Shown here piece after piece: positions 15,823 through 24,164 of a DNA stretch of 64,000 nucleotides. The DNA comes from Arabiibacter massiliensis (GTDB lineage Bacteria; Actinomycetota; Coriobacteriia; Coriobacteriales; Eggerthellaceae), in assembly GCF_900169505.1 (NCBI RefSeq), contig NZ_LT827021.1, forward strand, positions 2,635,400-2,699,399, written 5' to 3'. Below the pieces are notes generated by a model. It saw nothing but the letters and a program-made list of their open reading frames with translations. It was not told the origin of the DNA and did not search any database. Made by a program: the position numbers and the translations under genes. How positions within the stretch are numbered: the stretch's first letter is position 1; the number at the start of each line of letters is the position of its first letter.

Positions 15823-17343
15823 TCAGCGGTACTTCTCGATGAGGTCGATGACTTCTTGCTTGGAGTGGAGGTCGGTCTTCTCGAGGATGCGGCGGGTGTG
15901 GGTGCGGATGGTGTTCTCGGACACGAACAGGGCGTCGGCGATGACGCGCGCCGAGCGGCCGCGCGCGATGAAGGGCAGAAGCTCGGCCTCGCGGCGCGTG
16001 AGGCTGAAGTCCTCGGCGATCATCTCGAAGATGGCCTCGTCGCCCGTCGCGGCGGGCACCGCGGGCGGCTCGGGGGCCGCCTCGACCGCTTCCGCCTCCG
16101 CTTCCACTTCCGGCTCCACTTCCGGCTCCGGCTCGATCTTGACCCCGTGCTTGCGCCGCATGCTGTAGAACAACCCCAGCATGGCCAGCACGTACACCGC
16201 GCCCACCGACACGCCCACGATCAGCAGCGACGGGCTCTCCGGGATGAGCATGAGCAGATACCCGATGCCGATGCCTAGAAGCCGCGCCAGGATGGACAGC
16301 GCGCGCACGATGCCGCCGATGACGAAGCCCGACACCGCGAAGTCGTAGGCGCTCGAGGCCACCATGTACCAGATGATCACGTCGAACGCCCCGTAGCTCG
16401 CGCTCATCACGGCGTTGAGCACGATGGGGCTCGTCTCCCAGAAAAACGGCATCACCGCGAACAGGATGACGATGACGGGCACGATGACGCGGTACACGAG
16501 CGCCAGATCCAGCCGCTTGTGCGCGTACAGCACGAGCCCGATGAGCCCCGCCGCCACCACGAGGTTGGCCACGAGCGGCGCCTGATGGGCCTCGTTCACC
16601 GATCCCACCGACAGCACGGTCATCTCCCACACGAGGCCGAACAGAAGCGACAGCACGAGGCTGGCCACGATGAGCGTGACGAGCGAGGCGAGCGCCGTCA
16701 GATAGCGCTTCGAGTCGGCGATGCGGGCGTAGCTCCCGTCGGGCACCTCGGCGTGGCAGCGCCGCAGGCAGATAAGCGACAGGACGGGCAGCGGCAGCAT
16801 GAGCAGAAGCGGCGGCACGCCCTCCTGCTCCGTGGCCAGCGAGACAGCCAGGAACAGCGCGGCCGTGAGCAGAAACGCCATCGGCACGTAGAACGACGTG
16901 CGCGAGGGATGCATGCGCCCCAGGTACTCCGCCCAGCTTCCCCAGTAGTAGCCGTAGCCGACGCCGGAAAGCACCGAGCCGCCCACCAGAAGCGCGATCA
17001 TCGCCGCCCCGTCGGCAACGAGCCCGGCCAGGCTGAGCACGACGATGCCTGCCATGATGAGCGCGCAGAACAGCCATCCGGGAAGCCGGTCGAACACGGC
17101 CGGATCGTGCTCCATGAAGGCGGCGATGGCGAACAGCACGGTCATGTTGGCCACGAACGAGACGAGCACGACGAGCGTCTCGAGCTCCGGGGTGTTCGCG
17201 GACCCGGAGAGCAGGATGGAGCTGCGGAACGTGAGCATGCTGCACGCCCAGAAGAAGGCGAGGCCCACATGCCGCAGCCGTAGCGTCTTCCATACCATGC
17301 GCATGCTGCGACGGTCGCGTGCGGCCGACAGCTGTGTGCCCAT
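15823..17343 (-). CDS. Membrane-spanning LuxR-type regulator, module 2
   Basis: 506 aa. It has the same plan as the module 1 regulator: about twelve TM helices, a linker rich in Glu/Pro/Val (EPEPEVEPEVEAEAEAVEA), and a LuxR helix-turn-helix (LTRREAELLPFIARGRSARVIADALF). The N-terminal ARDRRSMRMVWKTLRLRH segment is almost identical to that of module 1, confirming that the two are duplicates. ATG 17343 follows AAGGAA. It is divergent from its own TorD-reductase operon, which it probably activates in response to that operon's substrate. Confidence 0.9.
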   Translation of the reverse strand: MGTQLSAARDRRSMRMVWKTLRLRHVGLAFFWACSMLTFRSSILLSGSANTPELETLVVLVSFVANMTVLFAIAAFMEHDPAVFDRLPGWLFCALIMAGIVVLSLAGLVADGAAMIALLVGGSVLSGVGYGYYWGSWAEYLGRMHPSRTSFYVPMAFLLTAALFLAVSLATEQEGVPPLLLMLPLPVLSLICLRRCHAEVPDGSYARIADSKRYLTALASLVTLIVASLVLSLLFGLVWEMTVLSVGSVNEAHQAPLVANLVVAAGLIGLVLYAHKRLDLALVYRVIVPVIVILFAVMPFFWETSPIVLNAVMSASYGAFDVIIWYMVASSAYDFAVSGFVIGGIVRALSILARLLGIGIGYLLMLIPESPSLLIVGVSVGAVYVLAMLGLFYSMRRKHGVKIEPEPEVEPEVEAEAEAVEAAPEPPAVPAATGDEAIFEMIAEDFSLTRREAELLPFIARGRSARVIADALFVSENTIRTHTRRILEKTDLHSKQEVIDLIEKYR

Positions 17344-17430
17344 GTTCCTTCCCTTTCCCCCCGACGGGCGCATCTCCCGTCGCCAACTCCAAGCCCTCAG
17401 GGTGAAACTATATCCCATCAGGCAAAACAC

Positions 17431-17453
17431 GTAAATCACCAGAAACTGATTAC
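17431..17453. promoter_or_regulatory. Imperfect dyad, candidate LuxR operator (module 2)
   Basis: Arms GTAA...TTAC flank ATCA-N8-TGAT (17435-17450). TAGGAT at 17475-17480 could be the -10 of the reductase operon, putting the dyad about 45 bp upstream of the start, close to the module 1 spacing. The symmetry is imperfect. Confidence 0.4.
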
Positions 17454-17504
17454 CCGGCGTTTCCCCGACGAGCCTAGGATGGCCACGTCGAGAAAGGACG
17501 AACC

Positions 17505-18182
17505 GTGCATACAGCCTCGCATACAGCTTTCATATTATCGCTCATAGCGCCGCTGTTTTCCCACCTGAATGATGAGGATTACGGCTACGTGCTGCAAAAC
17601 GCGGCTTGGCAGCATGTGCGCGAGGCGGCGGGCGTCCCGGGCAGCGAGCAGCACGAGGCGCTCGCGCTCCCCTCATGGGAGGAGCGCTCGACGTTCCAAA
17701 ACGAGCTTCTGATGTCGGGCATGCCCTTCGCGGCGATGCCGGTGGAGTCGCTGTACAAGCCGTGGTCCGCGTTGGCCGGCAACGCGTACGGCGCGACGCG
17801 CGGGCTGTACCTGGGCGACTCCGCGCAGCATATGAAGGACGTGTACCAGGCGCTCGCCATCGAGGTGCCCGCCGCCTTCGCGTCCATGCCCGACCACCTG
17901 ACGCTCGAACTGGAGCTTCTGGCCATGTTCCTGATGGCGGGCAACGAGGCTGCGGCGCGCGACGTGGCGCGCGACCACTTCGACTGGCTCGGCGAGTACG
18001 ACGCCGCCCTCGTCGATAGGGCGGAGCGGATCGCGCGGTGCGAGGACATGGCACCCGACCGCCAAGCGGCCCTTGAGCGGGGCGCCGCCTTCCTGCGGGC
18101 GCTCGTCGCCCTGGCGGGCCGCCTCGTCGCGGACGTCGCCGCCACCGCCACCGACGCGCATAAGACGCGCGTCGCCGTATGA
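17505..18182 (+). CDS. TorD/DmsD-like redox-enzyme chaperone, module 2
   Basis: 225 aa, starting at a GTG with AAAGGACG upstream. It shares MPVESLYKPW, RGLYLGDSAQHMKDVYQAL, PDHLTLELELLAMFLMAGNEAAARD and DHFDWLGEYDAAL with the module 1 chaperone. It is separated from the next gene by about 80 bp rather than overlapping it, the main structural difference from module 1. It would guide cofactor loading of the following molybdopterin enzyme. Confidence 0.82.
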   Translation: MHTASHTAFILSLIAPLFSHLNDEDYGYVLQNAAWQHVREAAGVPGSEQHEALALPSWEERSTFQNELLMSGMPFAAMPVESLYKPWSALAGNAYGATRGLYLGDSAQHMKDVYQALAIEVPAAFASMPDHLTLELELLAMFLMAGNEAAARDVARDHFDWLGEYDAALVDRAERIARCEDMAPDRQAALERGAAFLRALVALAGRLVADVAATATDAHKTRVAV

Positions 18183-18261
18183 CCTACCGGGCGCTCGCCG
18201 CTGCAAGCAAGCGCCCTTTCCTAGGTGAAGCAAGAACGCAAGACGAAAAGGGAGGAAAGGA

Positions 18262-20457
18262 ATGAGGGAGACAACGGTATCGCGTAGAACGTTCCTCAAG
18301 GGTTCGGCCGCGACGGCCGCGCTCGCCTGCGCCGCGGGATCCATCTCGATGGGATCGTGGCAAGCCGAGCGCGCCGCAGCGGCCGAACCGGCGAACGTGC
18401 AGGAGGCGCCGTCGCTGTGCAACGGCTGCTCCAGCAAGTGCGGCCTTGTGGCCAAGACGGTGGACGGCAAGCTGTGGACCGTCCAGGGCAACGAGAAGCA
18501 TCCCTACGCCAAGGGCCGCATCTGCGGCCGCGGCCACGGCCTGGCTCAGATGGCGTACTCCGACGAGCGCCTGACGCAGCCCATGCGCCGCAAGGATGAC
18601 GGCTCGTTCGAGCCCATCGACTGGGACACGGCGTTCTCCGAGATCGGCGCCAAGGTCAAGGACATCATCGCCAAGAGCGGCCCCGAGGCCCTCGGCATCA
18701 TCCAGGACCCGCGCCCGTCCGGCAAGCAGTATTCCAAGCGCTTCATGTATGCGCTCGGCTCGGCCAACGTGTACGCGCACTCCTCGTCGTGCAACCTGTC
18801 GAAGGAAAGCGCCTACCAGCTCACCATCGGCGCGTCCAACTTCTCCACCGACTTCGGCAACGCGAAGATGGTCATGTTCATCGGCCGCAGCTACGGCGAC
18901 GGCATCCGCCCCTCGTCGGTGCAGAGCCTGGCCGACGCCGCCGAGCACGGCACGCGCATCGTCATCGTCGACCCGCGCCTGAACAACTCCGGCATCTTCG
19001 CCAGCGACTGGGTGCCCATCACGCCCGGCACCGACATCGCGCTGCTCCTGGGCATGGCCAACGTGCTCATCGAGGAGGACCTCTACGACCACGAGTTCGT
19101 CGAGAACAACACCATGGGCTTCGAGGAGTTCGCCGCCGAGGTGAAGGAGTACACCCCCGCCTGGGCCGAGAAGATCTGCGACGTGCCTGCCGAGCGCATC
19201 GAGGAGCTGGCCCGTGCCATGGCTAAGGCCGCGCCCGCCGCGTCCATCGAGGCCAGCTGGCGCGCCGTCATCGGCTGCTCGTACGCCAACTCCTTCGAGA
19301 CGGCCCGCGTCATCACCGCCGTGAACGCGCTTCTGGGCGCCTGGGGCGCCAAGGGCGGGGCGCTCATCACCTCATCGCCGAAGGCCGGCAAGATCGAGGA
19401 CGCCCGCTTCGCCGATCCGGCCAAGCCGGAGAAGCCGCGCGTGGGCAACAAGGAGTACCCGCTCGCCCTCGACAGCGCCGGCACGAACCTGGCCGCGCTC
19501 CAGGCTGCGCTCGACGGATCCATGAAGGGCCTGTTCTTCTACAACTCCAACGCCGCGAAGGGCTACGCGCAGCCGAAGAAGTGGACCGAGGCCCTGCAGA
19601 AGGCCGAGCTCGTGGTGACCATCGACGTGCAGATGTCCGAGACGGCGCTCCAGTCCCACTACGTGCTGCCCGAGGTCACCTACCTCGAGCGCCTGGAGCT
19701 GCCCGAGTTCGTGGGCGGCAAGAAGCACTTCGTGGGCATGCGCACCGTGTCCATCGACAAGGTGCATCCCGAGACGAAGACCTGCGACGAGATCTTCAAC
19801 GGCCTGGCCGAGGCGTGCGGAGTGGGCGAGTACTTCCAGTTCACCGCCGAGGAGTGGGCCGAGGCTCAGCTGGCCACCGTGGGCGTGACGCTCGACGCCA
19901 TCAAGAAGGACGGCGTGGTGGAGCTGCCCGATCCGAAGTTCGAATACGGCGCGCCGAAGTTCAAGACGGCTTCCGGCAAGTTCGAGTTCAAGACCGACAA
20001 GGTGGGCGAGGCCGGCCTGAACGCGCTCATCGGCTACGTGCCGCGTAAGGTGACGCCGAAGGAAGGCGAGTTCTACATCGTGGGCGGCAAGCAGGGCATC
20101 CACTCGCACACCATGACCCAGAACATCGAGGCCCTGAACGCTATCTCGCGCGAGTACCACATGGAGCGCCTCTGGATGGCCGCCAAGGACGCCGAGCAGC
20201 TGGGCGTGCAGACGGGCGACATGGTGGAGGTGTCGTCGAGCGAGCACACCGGCCAGGTGGAGGTGCGCGTGACGCAGCGCCTCAAGCCCGGCACGGTGTT
20301 CCTGCCCACGCACTACGGCGGAGATTCGTCCTACCAGTCCCGGGCCTATCAGTACGGCATCGCTCTGACGGACTTTATCCCGTTCGACATTGAACCCGGC
20401 GTCGGCTCGATGATGAGCCAGGAAGTCGCCGTCACGGTGAAGAAGGTGGAGGCGTAA
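18262..20457 (+). CDS. Psr/Phs-like molybdopterin oxidoreductase catalytic subunit, module 2
   Basis: 731 aa, the same length as module 1. Tat signal SRRTFLKGSAATAA; [4Fe-4S] ligands in LCNGCSSKC and GRICGRG; candidate Mo-ligand Cys177, now in SSCNLSKES where module 1 has AACNASKES. Differences gather around this active-site segment and in the surface regions, so the two enzymes may differ in substrate. The C-terminal ends (SQEVAVTVKKVEA) are nearly identical. A GGGAGGAAAGG site precedes the ATG. Confidence 0.9.
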   Translation: MRETTVSRRTFLKGSAATAALACAAGSISMGSWQAERAAAAEPANVQEAPSLCNGCSSKCGLVAKTVDGKLWTVQGNEKHPYAKGRICGRGHGLAQMAYSDERLTQPMRRKDDGSFEPIDWDTAFSEIGAKVKDIIAKSGPEALGIIQDPRPSGKQYSKRFMYALGSANVYAHSSSCNLSKESAYQLTIGASNFSTDFGNAKMVMFIGRSYGDGIRPSSVQSLADAAEHGTRIVIVDPRLNNSGIFASDWVPITPGTDIALLLGMANVLIEEDLYDHEFVENNTMGFEEFAAEVKEYTPAWAEKICDVPAERIEELARAMAKAAPAASIEASWRAVIGCSYANSFETARVITAVNALLGAWGAKGGALITSSPKAGKIEDARFADPAKPEKPRVGNKEYPLALDSAGTNLAALQAALDGSMKGLFFYNSNAAKGYAQPKKWTEALQKAELVVTIDVQMSETALQSHYVLPEVTYLERLELPEFVGGKKHFVGMRTVSIDKVHPETKTCDEIFNGLAEACGVGEYFQFTAEEWAEAQLATVGVTLDAIKKDGVVELPDPKFEYGAPKFKTASGKFEFKTDKVGEAGLNALIGYVPRKVTPKEGEFYIVGGKQGIHSHTMTQNIEALNAISREYHMERLWMAAKDAEQLGVQTGDMVEVSSSEHTGQVEVRVTQRLKPGTVFLPTHYGGDSSYQSRAYQYGIALTDFIPFDIEPGVGSMMSQEVAVTVKKVEA

Positions 20458-20458
20458 C

Positions 20459-20995
20459 ATGACACGCTACGGAATGCTCATCAACACCAAGAAGTGCGTC
20501 GGCTGCTCGGCCTGCCGCCTGGCTTGCCAGATGAAGAACCACCTGGAGCCCACCGAGGCGTTCATCCGCTACGAGGAGCGCGAGACGGGCGAGTTCCCCC
20601 ACGTGTACAACGAGATCGTCCCCGTGCAGTGCATGCACTGCGAGGACGCTCCCTGCGAGAAGGTGTGCCCCACGCACGCCACCTACATCACCGATTCCGG
20701 CGTGGTGCTGGTGGACGAGAACAAGTGCATCGGCTGCAAGTACTGCATGGCCGCGTGCCCTTACCAGGCCCGCATCGTCCAGGAGAAGACCGGCGTCGTG
20801 GAGAAGTGCCGCTTCTGCTGGGACGGCGAGAACCCGGGCAACCCGCCCGCATGCGTGGGAACCTGCATCTCCGGCGCGCGTGTGTTCGGCGACCTGGACG
20901 ATCCCGAGAGCGAGATCAACCAGGCCATCGCGAAGTACCACGCGCAGCCCATCGCAGGCAATCTGACCGAATCCAAGATCTTTTACGTGAGGTGA
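20459..20995 (+). CDS. Four-cluster [4Fe-4S] ferredoxin subunit (PsrB/NrfC-like), module 2
   Basis: 178 aa. Cysteine groups CVGCSACRLAC, CMHCEDAPCEKVCP, CIGCKYCMAACPYQ and CRFC...CVGTC bind four clusters. It is an electron relay between anchor and catalytic subunit. It starts one base after the catalytic gene stop, the same spacing as in module 1. Confidence 0.93.
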   Translation: MTRYGMLINTKKCVGCSACRLACQMKNHLEPTEAFIRYEERETGEFPHVYNEIVPVQCMHCEDAPCEKVCPTHATYITDSGVVLVDENKCIGCKYCMAACPYQARIVQEKTGVVEKCRFCWDGENPGNPPACVGTCISGARVFGDLDDPESEINQAIAKYHAQPIAGNLTESKIFYVR

Positions 20996-21001
20996 TGAAC
21001 C

Positions 21002-21868
21002 ATGGTTTGGGGACCTATGATCGCATGGTACCTGTTTCTGGCCGGCGCGTCGGCGGGAGCCTTCCTGACGTCCGCGTTCGTGGAAGCCAAGTACCCTGAA
21101 AGCGTCAAGATGCGCGTGGCCGGCCGCATCATCGCGCCCATCTTCTTGGGAATCGGCCTGCTCATGCTCATGCTGGACGCCGAGGCGGGCCTCATGAACC
21201 CGCTGCGCTTCTTCTACCTGGTGATGAACCCGGGCTCCGTCATGACGCTGGGCGTGTACTTCATCTGCATCTACATGCCGGTGGCCCTGGTGGCGGCGCT
21301 GCTTGAGATCCTGAAGAAGCCCGTGCCGAAGTGGCTCACCTGGATCGGCATCGTGTTCGCGTTCGCGGTGGCGGCCTACACCGGCTTCCTGCTGGGCGTC
21401 GTGAAGGCGTTCCCGCTGTGGAACAACGCCATCCTGCCCATCCTGTTCGTGGTGTCGGCGCTGTCGGCGGGGCTTGCGGCCACGTCGCTCGTGGGGCTCT
21501 TCGTCGATCGCGAGCGCTTCGAGCACATGTGGCTCATCAAGAAGTCGCACGTCATCCTCTCTGCCATCGAGCTCGTGGTGCTGTTCACCATGCTGCTCAT
21601 CGTGAGCGCGGGCAGCGTGGAGGGCGCGGCGTCGGTGCACTCCCTCGTGGCCGGGCTCTACGCGCCGGCGTTCTGGGGCGGCATCGTGCTTCTGGGCCTC
21701 GTGGTGCCGTTCATGATCGAAGGCTACCCGGTGTTCATCGCCAAGCGCGTGGAGACGTCCACCACCTCGCTCGTGGTGAGCGTCATCGGCGAGGCGGGCG
21801 TGCTGGTGGGCGGCTTCCTGCTGCGCCTGCTGGTCATCCTCTCCGCGCTTCCCATCCTGTTCATGTAA
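21002..21868 (+). CDS. NrfD/PsrC-like membrane anchor, module 2
   Basis: 288 aa with about eight TM helices, sharing almost every helix with module 1 (for example AAYTGFLLGVVKAFPLWNNA). It is the quinol-oxidising anchor of the second reductase. The operon ends here with a run of GC-rich hairpins. Confidence 0.92.
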   Translation: MVWGPMIAWYLFLAGASAGAFLTSAFVEAKYPESVKMRVAGRIIAPIFLGIGLLMLMLDAEAGLMNPLRFFYLVMNPGSVMTLGVYFICIYMPVALVAALLEILKKPVPKWLTWIGIVFAFAVAAYTGFLLGVVKAFPLWNNAILPILFVVSALSAGLAATSLVGLFVDRERFEHMWLIKKSHVILSAIELVVLFTMLLIVSAGSVEGAASVHSLVAGLYAPAFWGGIVLLGLVVPFMIEGYPVFIAKRVETSTTSLVVSVIGEAGVLVGGFLLRLLVILSALPILFM

Positions 21869-22171
21869 CCGACTCGGCGCGTTCCGCTTCCCCCTTGGCG
21901 GAACGCGCTTCGGCCCGCCGGCCTTCCCCGGCGGAGCCGCTTCCCCCCTTCTGGGCGCCGCGCCTTCCCCCTTGTCGAGCGCGGCGCCCGCTTTTGCTTC
22001 GCTGCAAGGAGCGGGGCGTTTCGCCGGGTGAACGGCGAAAGGTTTCAGCTCGCCGTCGGAATGGGCACGCTTGCTTGACGGATGGGCGACCTGGGGCCGG
22101 ACGGTCGTAAAGTTGGGCGGCGCGCGAATAGAGACGAAGCGCGCGATCTCAGACGAATCGAGGTGCAATCT
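21869..22171. other. Gene-free spacer with clustered GC hairpins
   Basis: This 303-bp gap contains a perfect 11-bp stem GCGCGTTCCGC / GCGGAACGCGC at 21877-21908 and a second long stem GGCGCCGCGC / GCGCGGCGCC near 21956-21990, with a weaker CCGCCGG/CCGGCGG hairpin between them. The loops share a CTTCCCCCTT sequence. They probably end transcription of module 2. The right-hand part leads into the tetrathionate-reductase-like operon; no clear promoter was recognised. Confidence 0.5.
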
Positions 22172-22819
22172 ATGGAAGGCTCCCGCGTCCCGCACTGGGG
22201 CATGGTCATCGACCTGGCGAAATGCGTCGGGTGCGACTCGTGCACCGTGGCGTGCAAGGCCGAGAACCGCACGCCTCCCGGCGTGTCGTACAACGTGGTG
22301 CTCGAGCAGGAGGAGGGCACGTTCCCCAACATGCGCATCCAGGCGGTGCCGCGGCCGTGCATGCAGTGCGAGAACCCGGCGTGCGTGAGCGTGTGCCCGG
22401 TGAGCGCCACGTATCGCGGCGAGGACGGCATCGTGGTCATCGACGCCGACCGCTGCATCGGGTGCAAGTACTGCATCGCCGCGTGCCCCTACGGCGCGCG
22501 CTCGGCCGACGAGGGGTCGTCCTATGCGGCCGAGGTGCAGGCGGCCGACCAGGTGACCGCGCCCGAGTACGGCGTGGACCGGGGCGCGCGCGGCAAGTAC
22601 GTGGGCACGTACGGCACCGTGCGCAAGTGCACGTTCTGCGCGCACCGCATCGCCGAGGGCGAGGCGCCGGCGTGCTGCGAGACGTGCATCGGCGACGCGC
22701 GCTACTTCGGCGATTTGAACGACCCCGACTCCAAGGTGGCGCGCCTGGCCGCCTCGCCGCGGGCGTTCCGCCTGCGCGAGGAGCTGGGAACCGCCCCGTC
22801 CGTCTACTACTTGAAGTGA
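22172..22819 (+). CDS. TtrB-like four-cluster [4Fe-4S] subunit
   Basis: 215 aa. Cysteine groups CVGCDSCTVACKAENRTPPG, CMQCENPACVSVCP, CIGCKYCIAACPYGAR and CTFC...CCETC bind four clusters. The CKAENRTPPGV sequence and an insertion between the third and fourth groups are seen in TtrB/PhsB-type subunits. ATG 22172 has GAGGTG seven bases upstream; earlier in-frame codons look non-coding. It is first in a B-C-A operon, the same order as ttrBCA in Salmonella. Confidence 0.85.
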   Translation: MEGSRVPHWGMVIDLAKCVGCDSCTVACKAENRTPPGVSYNVVLEQEEGTFPNMRIQAVPRPCMQCENPACVSVCPVSATYRGEDGIVVIDADRCIGCKYCIAACPYGARSADEGSSYAAEVQAADQVTAPEYGVDRGARGKYVGTYGTVRKCTFCAHRIAEGEAPACCETCIGDARYFGDLNDPDSKVARLAASPRAFRLREELGTAPSVYYLK

Positions 22820-22829
22820 GGTGAGAGCC

Positions 22830-24164
22830 ATGGCTGCTGTTGATGCGCAGGGTTCCGGCCGCCGCCGCAGGTTCGGGCTGGGCGAGCCGTTCTCGCGCCG
22901 CGCGACGCTCGTGTGGGCGCTTATCGTGGGCGTGCTGCTGGTTGCGGGGGCGCTTTCGATGTTCGACCGTCTGGCGAACGGCCTGGGGATGGCCGGCGCC
23001 ACCAACGCCGTGCCCTGGGGCTTGTGGGTGGTGGTGTACATCTGGTTCTCCGGGCTGGCAGGCGGGCTGTATTTGATCTCGGCGCTCGCGTACCTGCTGC
23101 GCCTGGAGCGGTTCATGCCGGTGGCGCGGCTGGCGCTGGGGCTTTCCGTGGTGTCGCTCGCGGTGTCGATGATTTTCATCGGGCTGGATCTGGGCTCCAT
23201 CCGACACTCGCTGGGCACGGTGCTGTTCTTCCACTGGTCGTCGCCTCTGGCCTGGGAGATCAAGGCGTATATGTTCTTCATGGCCGTGGCCGTGGTGCAG
23301 TTCGTGCTGGTGCTGTGGAACGACCGGCGCGGGAAGCTGGCGGAGGGCGCTGGCGCGGACGCCGTGGACGCGCTGCGGCGGCGCGGCAACGTGAACCTGG
23401 CCATCCGCGTGCTGGCCGGCGTGGGCGTGGCCACGTCGTTCGTGGGGCCTCCGGGCGGCACGGGCATGTTTTTCGCCGCGGTGAAAACACGGGGCCTGTG
23501 GGAAGGCGGCATCACGTCGGTGCTGTTCTATGTGATGGCTGTGGTGACGGCGGCGGCGTTCCTCATCGTGGCCTACCGGCTGCTCGCGCGGCTGCGCGGG
23601 GCCCGGCCCGACGCGCGCACGCTGGCGGGGCTGGCGGGCGTGCTGGCGGCGTCGCTCTTCGCGCTCGCGTTCTGCGTGTTCTTCCAGGTGGCGCCGGCGC
23701 TCTTGTCGGGCAACCCCGATACGGTGCTGGCCGTGCAGACGATGGTGGCCGGCCCGCTCGCTCCGCTGTTCTGGATAGGCGAGGTGGGCGTGGGGATGGT
23801 GCTGCCCGCCGTGCTTTTGGCCGTGGGCGCGCTGCGCTCGCGGGAAGCGCGCGACGGCGGGGCCTGGGCCGTGGGCGCGTCGATCGCTGCTCTGCTGGGC
23901 GTGCTCGCGCTGCGCTACGTGCTGGTGGTGGCCGGGTTCTCCGTGCCGCTTCTGGCCGGCATGCCGACTCCCGCATATGTGCCCACATCGGGCGAGCTTC
24001 TGGTGGCGCTGTTCGTGCTGGGGCTGGCCGTGGGCGCCTACGGGCTGGCCGTGCGGCTGCTGCCGCTCGAGCGCGTGGGTGCGGCCGAGGGCGCGCCGGT
24101 TGAGGAAGCCGTCTACAGCGGCGCGGTTGCGAGCAGGGAGGTGCGCGATGGATCGGCAGCGTAA
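22830..24164 (+). CDS. TtrC/NrfD-like membrane anchor
   Basis: 444 aa with about ten TM helices, longer than the PsrC-type anchors nearby. Landmarks are ATNAVPWGLWVVVYIWFSGLAGGLY, RHSLGTVLFFHWSSPLAWE and GPPGGTGMFF. It would take electrons from menaquinol and feed the ferredoxin subunit. The ATG at 22830 follows GAGGTGAGAGCC. Its last 17 bases overlap the start of the catalytic gene. Confidence 0.87.
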   Translation: MAAVDAQGSGRRRRFGLGEPFSRRATLVWALIVGVLLVAGALSMFDRLANGLGMAGATNAVPWGLWVVVYIWFSGLAGGLYLISALAYLLRLERFMPVARLALGLSVVSLAVSMIFIGLDLGSIRHSLGTVLFFHWSSPLAWEIKAYMFFMAVAVVQFVLVLWNDRRGKLAEGAGADAVDALRRRGNVNLAIRVLAGVGVATSFVGPPGGTGMFFAAVKTRGLWEGGITSVLFYVMAVVTAAAFLIVAYRLLARLRGARPDARTLAGLAGVLAASLFALAFCVFFQVAPALLSGNPDTVLAVQTMVAGPLAPLFWIGEVGVGMVLPAVLLAVGALRSREARDGGAWAVGASIAALLGVLALRYVLVVAGFSVPLLAGMPTPAYVPTSGELLVALFVLGLAVGAYGLAVRLLPLERVGAAEGAPVEEAVYSGAVASREVRDGSAA

